A stretch of 64,000 nt of DNA. It comes from Aequorivita xiaoshiensis (lineage in GTDB: Bacteria > Bacteroidota > Bacteroidia > Flavobacteriales > Flavobacteriaceae). The notes beneath the pieces were generated by a model that did no database searches, was not told the origin of the DNA, and saw only the letters and a program-made list of their open reading frames with translations. The number at the start of each line of letters is the position of its first letter. Position 1 is the first letter of the stretch. The DNA lies in contig NZ_JAIRBB010000002.1 in the NCBI RefSeq assembly GCF_022008395.1, positions 310,001-374,000 on the forward strand, in the 5' to 3' direction. This document shows positions 7,558 through 16,578 of the stretch, piece by piece. The translations under genes and the position numbers were made by a program.

Positions 7558-8613
7558 ATGAAAAAATTACTTTTAGCAGTAGCAACGATTTCTCTATTAG
7601 TTGCCTGCGGAAACGACAAAAAAAAGAGTGAAACCTCAGTAACTGAGGAAACTACAAAAGACCAAGTAGTAAACGTTTATACTCACCGTCATTATGAGCC
7701 AGACCAAGATATTTTCAAAATGTTTGAAGAAAAAACGGGCATTAAGGTAAAGGTGATTAATGCAAGTGCAGATGAGCTAATCCAGAAAATGAAGATGGAA
7801 GGCAAACAATCTCCTGCCGATGTATTAATAACAGTGGATGCAGGGAGGTTGAGTCGTGCTAAAGGGGAAGGTCTGCTTCAGAGTATTAATTCTGACATAC
7901 TAGAAAAAACAATTCCGGCTCATTTACAAGATGTAGATAATCAATGGTTCGGGCTAACGAAAAGAGCTAGAATTATTGCTTACGCCAAAGATAGAGTGAA
8001 ACCCGAAGATCTTTCTACTTACGAGGATTTAGTAGATGAAAAATGGAAAGGAAAAATATTGGTTAGATCTTCATCAAACATTTACAACCAGTCTTTATTG
8101 GCGTCTCTAATTGCTAATAACGGTGAAGAAGCTGCACAAACTTGGGCAGAAGGAATTGTTGCAAATATGGCGCGTTCTCCAAAAGGATCAGATAGAGATC
8201 AGGTAAAAGCTGTGGTGGCTGGTGAAGGTGATTTAGCTATAGTAAACTCATATTATATCGGTAAAATGCTAAACTCTCCTGATGCAGAAGAAGTTAAAAC
8301 AGCTCAACAAATTGGTTTGTTTTTTCCAAATCAAAGTGATAGAGGAACTCATATAAACGTAAGCGGAGCTGGAGTTGCTAAATATGCCCCAAATAAAGAA
8401 AATGCAATTAAGTTTATCGAATTTCTAATTAGCCAAGAAGCGCAACAAGTTTTTACTGAGGCAAATTACGAATACCCAGTGTTAGAAAGTGTAGAGGCAG
8501 TTAAGGATATTAAAGCTTGGGGAGATTTTAAAGAAGACAATTTAAGTCTAAACAAACTAGGTGAAAACAACAAAAAAGCAGTATTGATTTTTGATGCAGC
8601 AGGGTGGAAATAA
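7558..8613 (+). CDS. Iron(III) ABC transporter substrate-binding lipoprotein
   Basis: A 351 aa member of the FbpA/FutA ferric-binding family. It has a lipoprotein signal (lipobox LVAC), then NVYTHRHYEPDQ at the start of the mature fold and the tyrosine pair of NSYYIGKM in the C-lobe, typical iron ligands of this family. It delivers Fe(III) to the membrane permease encoded next. The last 20 nt overlap the permease gene, and the three genes form one operon. Confidence 0.9.
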   Translation: MKKLLLAVATISLLVACGNDKKKSETSVTEETTKDQVVNVYTHRHYEPDQDIFKMFEEKTGIKVKVINASADELIQKMKMEGKQSPADVLITVDAGRLSRAKGEGLLQSINSDILEKTIPAHLQDVDNQWFGLTKRARIIAYAKDRVKPEDLSTYEDLVDEKWKGKILVRSSSNIYNQSLLASLIANNGEEAAQTWAEGIVANMARSPKGSDRDQVKAVVAGEGDLAIVNSYYIGKMLNSPDAEEVKTAQQIGLFFPNQSDRGTHINVSGAGVAKYAPNKENAIKFIEFLISQEAQQVFTEANYEYPVLESVEAVKDIKAWGDFKEDNLSLNKLGENNKKAVLIFDAAGWK

Positions 8614-10258
8614 TAACGAAGCTTTCTCTCTAAAAACGAGAATTAAAAGACTAAAAAGAGATGTAAACAAATGGTCAGTATTTACACTGGCCATTGTTTT
8701 TTTCTTAGCCTTACCCATTATATTCATTGGTGTAGAGCTGTTTTCTGGTCCGGGAGAAACTTGGGGACATATAGTAGAATACCTTTTACCCGACTATATA
8801 TGGAACTCTTTATATCTCGTTTTTATATGTAGCATACTCGTTTTGATTTTTGGAGTGTCGTCGGCGTGGTTTGTATCGCGTTACGATTTTCTTTTCCGAA
8901 AGCAAATGGAATGGTTACTTATATTGCCATTGGCTATTCCATCCTACATTGTGGGTTATGCTTATGCTGGAATTTTCGACTATGGTGGAAGTTTGGATTT
9001 ATTATTCCGCAAACTTGGCTTGGAGTTTATCCGTATTGATATTATGAATAGAGCTGGGCTTGCATTTGTATTAAGTATTTCGTTGTTTCCGTATGTTTAC
9101 GTAAGCGCCCGAGCTTTTTTTTTAAACCAAGCTAACAACCTCTTAGAAGCCTCTAAAATGCTGGGAGTTGGAGAGCGTAAAACATTTTTCAAATTAATGC
9201 TACCCCTTGCCCGCCCTGCTATAGTTGCTGGTTTGGTTTTGGTATTAATGGAAGTGCTAAATGATTATGGGGCAGCCAAATACTATGGTGTAAATACTTT
9301 TACCACCGGTATATTTAGATCTTGGTTTTCGTTGGAAGAACCACAAACAGCAGTGTATTTGTCGGCTTTATTAATCTGCTTTATTTTCGCATTAATCCTT
9401 TTTGAAAAATGGCAGGTTAGAAAGATAAAATTTACATCTTCAAAAACTAATAGCACTCAAATTCAGCGAAATAAAGCTAAAAAACCAATACAGTGGATGA
9501 TTTTTTTAGTTGTTTTTCTTCCTATCCTTTTAGGATTTATTTTACCCGTAGCACAACTGATATATTGGGCGGTTATTACAGCATCTACAGTGTTTAACAT
9601 GGAATTTGTTATGACTTCACTTCAAAGCTTTGCTATTGCTATTGCCTCGGCTATAATAACTGTTTTATTTGCTCTAATTCTTATTTATTTTTCAAAATGG
9701 AGTACGCTTAGTACAATTAAAAATATTTCTAGAATTGGAGTTTTAGGCTATGCTATTCCAGGTGCGGTAATTGCTATAGGAATAATGATTCCAACTTTAG
9801 CCTTAGATAAATGGTTAATTAATATGTTGGGCAAATTCGGAATAGATACAGGTTTAATCATCAACGGAACATTGCTTGCATTGCTATACGCATATGCAGT
9901 TCGTTTTTTGGCCGTTGCCTATAATCCTATAGATTCCACAGCGTTAAAGGTTGATAATTCCATTCCAGATTCATCAAAAGTTTTAGGAGTTGGAAACATA
10001 AGAACCTTTTTTAAGATTGATTTTCCTTTAATAAAGACGGGAGTGTTTAGTGCTGTAATATTGGTTTTTATAGATGTAATGAAAGAGTTACCTTTAACAT
10101 TAATTCTGAAACCTTATCATATAGACACCTTAGCGGTAAAAGCTTTTGAATATGCTAGTGATGAGATGGTAATGGAGGCCTCTATCCCTTCACTTTTCAT
10201 TATCTTTACGGCTATGATTCCTGTGATTTTTTTAAATAAATTATTGATTAAAAAATAA
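8594..10258 (+). CDS. Iron(III) ABC transporter permease
   Basis: A long permease (about 554 aa) with roughly twelve membrane segments. It is a fused duplicate of the binding-protein-dependent permease domain: two EAA-type cytoplasmic loops are visible (EASKMLGVGERKTFFKLMLP and DSSKVLGVGNIRTFFKIDFP). This is the FbpB/FutB pattern. I place the start at the ATG 8594; a TTG codon directly before it is also in frame. The start overlaps the binding-protein gene, which implies coupled translation. Confidence 0.9.
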   Translation: MQQGGNNNEAFSLKTRIKRLKRDVNKWSVFTLAIVFFLALPIIFIGVELFSGPGETWGHIVEYLLPDYIWNSLYLVFICSILVLIFGVSSAWFVSRYDFLFRKQMEWLLILPLAIPSYIVGYAYAGIFDYGGSLDLLFRKLGLEFIRIDIMNRAGLAFVLSISLFPYVYVSARAFFLNQANNLLEASKMLGVGERKTFFKLMLPLARPAIVAGLVLVLMEVLNDYGAAKYYGVNTFTTGIFRSWFSLEEPQTAVYLSALLICFIFALILFEKWQVRKIKFTSSKTNSTQIQRNKAKKPIQWMIFLVVFLPILLGFILPVAQLIYWAVITASTVFNMEFVMTSLQSFAIAIASAIITVLFALILIYFSKWSTLSTIKNISRIGVLGYAIPGAVIAIGIMIPTLALDKWLINMLGKFGIDTGLIINGTLLALLYAYAVRFLAVAYNPIDSTALKVDNSIPDSSKVLGVGNIRTFFKIDFPLIKTGVFSAVILVFIDVMKELPLTLILKPYHIDTLAVKAFEYASDEMVMEASIPSLFIIFTAMIPVIFLNKLLIKK

Positions 10259-10260
10259 AC

Positions 10261-11265
10261 ATGCTAACAATAAACTCTATTTCCAAAAGCTTTGACAAGG
10301 GTAAAACTTACGCCCTTGAGAATGTATCTTTCAATTTAAAAGCTGGACAAGTATGCGCCATAGTTGGAGAGAGTGGTAGTGGAAAAACTACTTTAGTGCG
10401 TTTAATTGCAGGACTGGAAAGACCAGATCACGGGAGTATTGCGATGAATAATAAAATTATTGCTTCTCTAGATAAATTTGTACAGCCGGAAAAAAGAAAA
10501 ATCGGATTGGTTTTCCAAGAATATGCACTTTTTCCTCACCTGACAATTTTGGAAAATGTTTTATACGGAATTTCTAAAATTAGAAACAAAAAGAAAAAAG
10601 CTCAAGAGATGCTCGATTTGGTCGGTTTAAGTGATATGGGGAAACGTTACCCGCATCAATTATCTGGCGGACAACAGCAGCGAGTAGCATTAGCAAGAGC
10701 ACTAGCGCCAGAACCCTCGTTGTTAATTTTAGACGAGCCTTTTAGTAATCTTGATACTATGTTGCGTACTCAACTGAGAAACGAGGTTTTCGAAATTATT
10801 AAAAAAACAGAAGTCACTGTGTTATTCGTTACCCACGATACCCAAGATGCCCTTTCAGTTGCAGATGAAATTTTAATTCTTCAGAAAGGAAAAGTAATTC
10901 AAAAGGATGTAGCGGCAAATCTTTATGTTAAGCCAAATACTTTATACGTAGCTTCATTATTTGGAAGTACTGTACATATCAATAAAAATTTACAGAATGC
11001 TTTTCGCTGTCCTTTAAAACAAGATTGTTGTCACGCTATTCGCAACGAGAAAATTATAGTAAGCCCCTCCTCTGCTGAAGCCGATTGTGAATACATTACA
11101 GCTGCCCAAGTGATTAAAAAAATTCAATTAGGTGATTCAACGCAATTGGTTTTAAAACTTGAATCTGGAGAGCAACTAACTGTAATGACACAAGATAAAA
11201 ATATTGCGGATACTATTTATGTAGGATTTAATTCTAAAGATATTTTAGAATTCGAGGAGGAATAA
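10261..11265 (+). CDS. Iron(III) ABC transporter ATP-binding protein
   Basis: A 334 aa ATPase of the FbpC/PotA type. Walker A is GESGSGKTT (36-44), the ABC signature is LSGGQQQRVALARAL, Walker B is LLILDEP and the H-loop is VLFVTHD. The C-terminal third is a TOBE-like regulatory domain and includes a small cysteine cluster (CPLKQDCCH). It starts 2 nt after the permease stop and ends the operon before a strong terminator. Confidence 0.92.
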   Translation: MLTINSISKSFDKGKTYALENVSFNLKAGQVCAIVGESGSGKTTLVRLIAGLERPDHGSIAMNNKIIASLDKFVQPEKRKIGLVFQEYALFPHLTILENVLYGISKIRNKKKKAQEMLDLVGLSDMGKRYPHQLSGGQQQRVALARALAPEPSLLILDEPFSNLDTMLRTQLRNEVFEIIKKTEVTVLFVTHDTQDALSVADEILILQKGKVIQKDVAANLYVKPNTLYVASLFGSTVHINKNLQNAFRCPLKQDCCHAIRNEKIIVSPSSAEADCEYITAAQVIKKIQLGDSTQLVLKLESGEQLTVMTQDKNIADTIYVGFNSKDILEFEEE

Positions 11266-11355
11266 TTATTTTTTTCTACAATGTTAAGTCTAATATTTAT
11301 AGATTCCGAATTCGAGGTTTCTCATAGAATCTCTTAATCGAATTTGTAAAACACA

Positions 11356-11388
11356 AAAACGGTTTGAGTTTAACTCAAACCGTTTTTT
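11356..11388. terminator. Bidirectional terminator
   Basis: Almost perfect inverted repeat AAAACGGTTTGAG/CTCAAACCGTTTT with U-runs on both strands. It lies between the iron transporter operon (plus) and the lysozyme-inhibitor-like gene (minus), which converge on it. Confidence 0.9.
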
Positions 11389-11414
11389 ATTTATACGCTA
11401 GCAGAGAATTTTAC

Positions 11415-11987
11415 TTAATTCTTAAAAACAGTTTCCCCGTCTTTAGTTAATTCCAATTTTTCACCTTTTCCTCTTAATTCGTAAGTGTCGTTTTTATACC
11501 AAATTCCAGATGCTGCTTTCTCAGCAACCAGATCGATTTGTTCTCCACCATTAAGATAAGCCTTAACCGTTCCTTCGGTATTGTTGAAAGTTAGATCTAG
11601 TGTCTGGCCTTTGTCATCCTTTAATGATGATTGTACGATATCATCTTGGTGTTCGAAAACAATTTCATCCCCCTTTTTAAGTTGGATATCATTCCCTTTA
11701 CCTCTTAACTCATAGTTTTCATTTTTGTACCAAAATCCTGATGCTGATTTCTCCTGTTGCAAATCGATCGTCTCTCCATTAAAAACAAGAGTTGCTGTTC
11801 CTTTTGTATTATTAAATACAACTTCTAATTCCTCACCATCTTTGTTTACAGTAGTTGTAGTAACAAAATCATCCGAAACTTGCTCAACAGTTTCTTTTAC
11901 TTCAACATTTTCCTGTTGAGGTGTATCTTTACAAGAGCTTAAAACCAATGCTGAAAGCATAGTGATTGTTAAAATATTCTTTGTCAT
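11415..11987 (-). CDS. Lipoprotein with two tandem MliC-like domains
   Basis: A 190 aa lipoprotein (lipobox LSSC, Cys19). After a short linker it holds two copies of a domain of about 65 residues (46-110 and 120-188), each ending SASGFWYKNENYELRGKG or AASGIWYKNDTYELRGKG and then a strand with acidic/Lys residues. The SGxxY...L.GKG pattern is like MliC/PliC, membrane-bound inhibitors of C-type lysozyme, in which this loop enters the lysozyme active site. The fold assignment is by motif and is moderately sure; the internal duplication is certain. Confidence 0.75.
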   Translation of the reverse strand: MTKNILTITMLSALVLSSCKDTPQQENVEVKETVEQVSDDFVTTTTVNKDGEELEVVFNNTKGTATLVFNGETIDLQQEKSASGFWYKNENYELRGKGNDIQLKKGDEIVFEHQDDIVQSSLKDDKGQTLDLTFNNTEGTVKAYLNGGEQIDLVAEKAASGIWYKNDTYELRGKGEKLELTKDGETVFKN

Positions 11988-12088
11988 TTTTTAATTTAGA
12001 TTTTAAAATTATGTTTTATTTCTGCATATAGGTTGCAAATACTCTGCCAAAACCATGCAATTTTATAATGTATTTTTTATAAATTAAT

Positions 12089-12118
12089 AAACGGTCAGAG
12101 TTTAGTACTTGACCGTTT
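12089..12118. terminator. Probable terminator after the pirin/YceI gene run
   Basis: Inverted repeat AAACGGTCA/TGACCGTTT with a 12 nt loop, 36 nt past the YceI stop. The following tract on the minus strand is AT-rich but not a clean U-run, so strength is uncertain. Confidence 0.5.
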
Positions 12119-12153
12119 AAGTTAACTTAATTAAAGTATGATCTATTTAAAGT

Positions 12154-12675
12154 TTAAGCTTGTTTTGTAAATTGTACATCTACAACCATTTTTACTTTAT
12201 CAGAAACTACAATACTTCCTGCTTCTGTTACAGCGCTCCAAGTTAAATTGAAGTCCTTTCTGTTAATAGTACCAGTCATTTCAAACCCAGCTTTTGTTTG
12301 TCCGTAAGGATCTACAGCCACACCATTTAATTCTGCGTCCAATACAACTTCTTTTGTGATGTCTCTTATTGTTAAATCACCTACTAATTTATCACCATCG
12401 AATGATTTTGAAACGAATTTCAGTTCTGGAAACTCCTCAGAATTGAAGAAATCGTCCGATCTTAAATGTGCATCTCTATCCTTGTTTTTTGTGTTGATAG
12501 ATGCTGTTTTTGCTGTAAATGTAAATTCTGCATTTTTAAAGTCGTCTCCATCCGTTTTTGCAGTTGCTTCAAAATCTTCGAAATGTCCTGTTACGGTTGA
12601 AATCATCATGTGCTTTACTTTGAATGCTATTTCTGAATGCGCGCTGTCTAATGACCAATTTGTGTTCTTACTCAT
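12154..12675 (-). CDS. YceI family protein
   Basis: A 173 aa protein of the YceI lipocalin-like family, which binds long isoprenoids. Family features are WSLDSAHSEIAFKVKHMMISTVTGHFEDF at the N-terminus, the KNKDRDAHLRSDDFF region and the terminal VKMVVDVQF strand. No signal peptide is present, so this copy is probably cytoplasmic. It is the last gene of a same-strand run with pirin, GNAT and DoxX genes. Confidence 0.92.
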   Translation of the reverse strand: MSKNTNWSLDSAHSEIAFKVKHMMISTVTGHFEDFEATAKTDGDDFKNAEFTFTAKTASINTKNKDRDAHLRSDDFFNSEEFPELKFVSKSFDGDKLVGDLTIRDITKEVVLDAELNGVAVDPYGQTKAGFEMTGTINRKDFNLTWSAVTEAGSIVVSDKVKMVVDVQFTKQA

Positions 12676-12718
12676 TCTCTTACGTTTTAAAATTATTATT
12701 TTGGTTTGTTTGATTTAT

Positions 12719-13144
12719 TTACTTTTTTAATATCCAGTTATCTAAAGAATACTTCCCTGCGCCAATTAATGCTATGGAAATATATATTGCTGCATAAAGA
12801 AGGGGTAGTTCTTGTCTTCCAAAGCCATCATTAGCATGTACTATAAATGCTGCAACGAGCATGGTAATAGCCAATGGGATAGCTGCAAGTCTAGTACTTA
12901 AGCCTATGATTAATAGAATAGCACATAATACCTCTGCAAAAACGGCGAGTGCTAGGGAGGCCGATGCTCCTACACCTATAGGATCTCTGAATTGAATTGG
13001 TTCTCCACTAAAAAAAGCTTCAAACTTTCCTAAACCATGTGTTAACATAAAAGCTCCTCCTACTACTCTTAGTACTAATAACGCTATACTGATATTGGTA
13101 TTAGTAACTCCTGAATTTAAAGATTTCTTTATAATTGCTCGCAT
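12719..13144 (-). CDS. DoxX family membrane protein
   Basis: A 141 aa protein with four membrane segments and the DoxX family pattern (LLVLRVVGGAFMLTHGLGKFEAF near the start, ALAVFAEVLCAILLIIGLSTRLAAIPLAITML in the middle). DoxX-like proteins are linked to quinone or thiol redox balance, but their exact reaction is not settled. It starts 9 nt after the GNAT gene, in the same transcription unit. Confidence 0.9.
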   Translation of the reverse strand: MRAIIKKSLNSGVTNTNISIALLVLRVVGGAFMLTHGLGKFEAFFSGEPIQFRDPIGVGASASLALAVFAEVLCAILLIIGLSTRLAAIPLAITMLVAAFIVHANDGFGRQELPLLYAAIYISIALIGAGKYSLDNWILKK

Positions 13145-13153
13145 CTTTAATAG

Positions 13154-13435
13154 TTATTTTAATACGTCTTGAATATCTTCTAATTTCTTGAACATTGCAG
13201 AAGCAAATGGACATAAAGGAGTGATTTTTATATCTTTCTCTCGAGCCATTTCTACAATTTTATAAAGCAATTGCTTACCTATATTTTTTCCTTTAAATTT
13301 TGGATCAACTTCGGTATGGTCGATGATAATGTGATTTTCTCCTGCTATAGAATACGTCATCAACCCAGCTCTTTCATTGCCTTCTCGGGCCATTGCATAC
13401 CCCTTATTGTCTAATTCTTTAATTATAAATTCCAT
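13154..13435 (-). CDS. GNAT-type N-acetyltransferase, YjdJ-like
   Basis: A 93 aa short acetyltransferase of the YjdJ subfamily. The acetyl-CoA loop is visible as KFKGKNIGKQLLYKIVEMAREK, followed by ITPLCPFASAMFKK, which is typical of this group. The substrate is unknown. It lies between pirin and DoxX genes with gaps of 26 and 9 nt. Confidence 0.9.
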   Translation of the reverse strand: MEFIIKELDNKGYAMAREGNERAGLMTYSIAGENHIIIDHTEVDPKFKGKNIGKQLLYKIVEMAREKDIKITPLCPFASAMFKKLEDIQDVLK

Positions 13436-13461
13436 TTTTTTAATATCTAGAAAGTTAGTTA

Positions 13462-14340
13462 TTACATTGTCATTGGTACGTCCATAAGCAATATACGGGC
13501 GTCATCTGTGGCTTTTACATTAATGCCGTCTGTATCCCAAATTCCCATACCATCTCTTTTAGAAAGTTTTTCACCATTAATTTCTACTTCACCTTCTAAA
13601 ATAAAGGCATAAACACCATTTCCTTCTCTTTTAATCTTGTACTCGTCAGACTTCCCTTTTTCAAACTTTCCAATATGGAACCAAGCATCTTGATTGATCC
13701 AAACTCCTTGATCGTCTTCATTAGGTGAAAGCACTTGATAAAATTCATTCTCCTTTGCAATATCTCTAATTGAGATTTGATCGTATCTAGGCTTAACTTC
13801 TCTTTCTTTTGGAAAAATCCATATCTGAAGAAACTTTACTTCCTTATCTTTATTCTTATTGTATTCAGAATGTGTGATTCCAGTTCCAGCACTTAATACT
13901 TGAACATCTCCTTCTTTAATTACTGCCACGTTCCCCATACTATCCTTATGCTCTAAATCACCTTCTAGTGGAATAGATATAATTTCCATATTGTCGTGTG
14001 GGTGAGTTCCAAATCCCATTCCAGCTGCTACGGTATCATCGTTTAGTACGCGTAACACACCAAAGTGCATTCTTTCTGGATTGTGATAGTTTGCGAAGCT
14101 AAATGTATGGTGTGAGTTTAACCAACCGTGATTAGCGTGTCCTCTTGTTTCTGCTTTGTGAATTACTGTATTCATAGTATATATATTTTTATTTGGTAAA
14201 TGATTAAATCCTACTTGTTGCATCAATTTATCGTAAGTCGATTTTATATTTTTGTTTTTATCTGCCTTAAGCGTTTGAGGAGCAATTGCGCCAACAACAC
14301 CAGTTAATAAAACATTTTTTATAAACTTCTTACGATTCAT
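13462..14340 (-). CDS. Pirin family protein with N-terminal export-like extension
   Basis: A 292 aa cupin protein. The pirin core starts at residue 56 (MNTVIHKAETRGHANHGW) and has the metal ligands in GTHPHDNMEII and GTGITHSEYN. Some pirins are quercetinases; the physiological substrate here is unknown. The first 30 residues (MNRKKFIKNVLLTGVVGAIA) look like a Tat-type signal (RKxF) with a hydrophobic stretch, which ordinary cytoplasmic pirins lack. The alternative start at 14175 would give a normal-length pirin. The promoter position favours the long form. Confidence 0.85.
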   Translation of the reverse strand: MNRKKFIKNVLLTGVVGAIAPQTLKADKNKNIKSTYDKLMQQVGFNHLPNKNIYTMNTVIHKAETRGHANHGWLNSHHTFSFANYHNPERMHFGVLRVLNDDTVAAGMGFGTHPHDNMEIISIPLEGDLEHKDSMGNVAVIKEGDVQVLSAGTGITHSEYNKNKDKEVKFLQIWIFPKEREVKPRYDQISIRDIAKENEFYQVLSPNEDDQGVWINQDAWFHIGKFEKGKSDEYKIKREGNGVYAFILEGEVEINGEKLSKRDGMGIWDTDGINVKATDDARILLMDVPMTM

Positions 14341-14362
14341 AGTATTTGCTTTAAGTATGATA

Positions 14363-14370
14363 CAAAGATA
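14363..14370 (-). promoter_or_regulatory. Promoter -7 element for the pirin gene run
   Basis: TATCTTTG on the minus strand, 22 nt ahead of the first pirin ATG. No -33 TTG is seen. Its position implies a transcript that includes the first ATG, supporting the longer pirin. Confidence 0.5.
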
Positions 14371-14562
14371 TAACCCTTTCTAAGTGTGGGGAATATGAAA
14401 AAAAGGGATAGACTTATAAAAATCCGATGTTTACCTTAAAAAGACCAAAAGAATGTAGCTATAACATTATTTGATATACAAATACTATCTGCTGTCTACT
14501 ACAAATTACGACATTCGACTTGTAAAGAAAAGTCTGCTAAGAATCTCTTAACAAACTTATAT

Positions 14563-15432
14563 TTAATTCTGATTAAGCTTAAAGTCTGAAGGAGATACCT
14601 TGGTGTTCTTTTTAAAAAATGCACTGAAGTTTGCAGGAGCATTAAATCCTAACTCGTATGCAATTTCTTTAGTTGTTAAATCGGTAAAGCATAGTAATCT
14701 CTTTGCTTCTGTAATTATTCTTGCTTGAATATATTCTTTAGCTGTTTTACCTATTCTAGATTTAACGGTACGATTTAAATGATCTGGAGTTATATGTAAT
14801 TCATTAGCATAAAATGTAGTTGAGTGTTCTTTTTTATAACCTTTCTCCACTCCTTTTTTAAATGCTCTTATCAAATTATCTCCTGTGCTATCAACATCAG
14901 ATTCTATCGGATTTATAGAACAGATATTGTTACACTCTATAAGTAACAGTTTCAAAAAAGCTCCAATAGACAACAGTTTCATGTTTTTCTCACTGTTGAA
15001 TAATTTGAAAATTTGATTACTATAGTTTGTTATTGTTTCAAATTGTTCTTTCGTTGGAATTAACGGCGGACTTTGACCGTAATTATTAAAGAGATTTAAA
15101 CTATCAATAAAAGATAATCGAATTAAGTTTTCAACTAAAAATTGATTCGAAAACGTCATCGCATAACCATACGATTTTTCATTTTCAACAACTTGATGTA
15201 CTTGACCTGGAGCAACAAAAAATATCTGATTATCCCCTAAATCGTAAGTATTAAAATCAATTATATGTCTTCCTCTAGCTTTCTTAACAATTAGAACTGT
15301 ATAGTAATCATGTCTATGAGGCACGTCCACTTCTCCATTTCTTCTTGTGTAAATATCTTCCATTCTAGATATACCAAAACTCACGCTGTGTTGATTGATA
15401 TTTACGTTCTGATATGTTTTTACGCTATCCAT
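14563..15432 (-). CDS. AraC family transcriptional regulator
   Basis: A 289 aa regulator with an N-terminal cupin-like sensor domain (about 15-150, with HRHDYYTVLIVKKARG and APGQVHQV) and a C-terminal AraC double helix-turn-helix (about 190-288, ending ELGFNAPANFSAFFKKNTKVSPSDFK). It lies upstream of the pirin/GNAT/DoxX/YceI run on the same strand and is a candidate regulator of it. The ligand is unknown. Confidence 0.92.
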   Translation of the reverse strand: MDSVKTYQNVNINQHSVSFGISRMEDIYTRRNGEVDVPHRHDYYTVLIVKKARGRHIIDFNTYDLGDNQIFFVAPGQVHQVVENEKSYGYAMTFSNQFLVENLIRLSFIDSLNLFNNYGQSPPLIPTKEQFETITNYSNQIFKLFNSEKNMKLLSIGAFLKLLLIECNNICSINPIESDVDSTGDNLIRAFKKGVEKGYKKEHSTTFYANELHITPDHLNRTVKSRIGKTAKEYIQARIITEAKRLLCFTDLTTKEIAYELGFNAPANFSAFFKKNTKVSPSDFKLNQN

Positions 15433-15510
15433 TTAAGTGTTTTCTACACAAGTTATGTTTTAAGAGACTTCTTCAAAATTACAATTTTGTATTAAGTCTG
15501 TAATATTAAA

Positions 15511-16356
15511 TTATGATTTTGGAGATTTTTTTATGCTTCTTTTTACTAACAATATTCCCCAAGTAGTTAAAACAAATGGTGCCGTAAGCGTTATTATTCC
15601 TGTCGCACCTAAACCCATATTCACTAATGATGAGAGAATAATGGCTAGTGAAATCCAAATAAAATCACTTCATTTTTTACCAAATAGCGCAATTGAACAA
15701 AGTATGGCGTTATATCCCATAAGGCCGGCGTTAATGCTGGTTGCAGATTCTGATAATATCAATGCCGTTAAAGAGCCTAAAACAGCGGCATAAATAGCAT
15801 ATGCAGCCATTAGTTTATTGTTTACCGAAATTGCTAGTAGAAAAAATAGTCCTGTTATTATGTTTTCTTGAAACATCACTTGCCCAAAACTATTACTTAC
15901 TGCTGCAACAAAGTTAAATGTGGTATCGCTTATTGGAGAATATGAAATCAACGGATATTGAAAAACTAACAACAGAGTGTAAATCAGTAACCATGTTATG
16001 ATTACAAAAGGTGATGTAAATGGAGGAATGCGCTTTTTTAAGAAGTTCATTACTAAAGTTGACAAAACCGAACCCAACACCAGTGCTGTTGCGGTTATTA
16101 GATTTAGCTCAAAAAAGCATAATACTGCAATCCCTGTAAGCGTTCCATTAAATCCGTAAAGACCATTTTTAATATCATCCTCGGAGTATTTCAAGTATTG
16201 TGCTGTAACAGTACTTATTACAGTACCGACAAGGGCTGCTAATCCCATTAGCCAGGAGTTGTAAAAGATTCCAATAATAAATAAAAGTCCAGAGAAAATA
16301 TTATTTTGAAATATTACCTGACCTATACCCCGTAGAATTGAATCTATAAACTTCAT
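15511..16356 (-). pseudogene. Urea transporter (UT family) interrupted by an in-frame TGA
   Basis: The frame 16356-15670 gives 228 residues of a UT-type urea channel: LRGIGQVIFQNN start, GLYGFNGTLTGIAV and PPFTSPFVIITWLL in the first half, and the second half up to GLMGYNAILCSIALFGKK. There it meets TGA (15670-15672). The same frame stays open after the stop for a further 52 codons (SDFIWISLAII..., then TAPFVLTTWGILL, the second copy of the TSPFVIITWLL motif) to TAA at 15511-15513. The total of 281 residues is the normal UT length. A TGG to TGA change at a Trp codon is the simplest reading; a sequencing error is possible. Confidence 0.85.
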
Positions 16357-16488
16357 TTACAATTGCTGTATTTACTTTTAGGTACGAATATAGCTTTATA
16401 ACTAAAATCTAAATCAATTTTTCATGAATACTAAGATAAGTTTAATGAATTCTATTTTAAAAAAAATTAAAAGCAATAGACTATATAC

Positions 16489-16542
16489 AAAAAAAACACC
16501 TAAAATAATTTGGATCCCCCGTTCCAAACCATTCTAAGTGTT
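16489..16542 (-). terminator. Terminator of the phytate operon
   Basis: In minus-strand RNA a 20 bp stem including G-U pairs (16495-16514 with 16523-16542), an 8 nt loop ACGGGGGA and then a long U-run. It lies 36 nt after the phytase stop. Confidence 0.85.
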
Positions 16543-16578
16543 TAAAATCAACACTAAGTTTAGCATTAAAAGTATTGT

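Noticed and set aside
15533-15793. Plus-strand frame opposite the urea transporter tail
   Set aside because: It is antisense to the region that continues the transporter past its TGA; the minus-strand reading is clearly the coding one.
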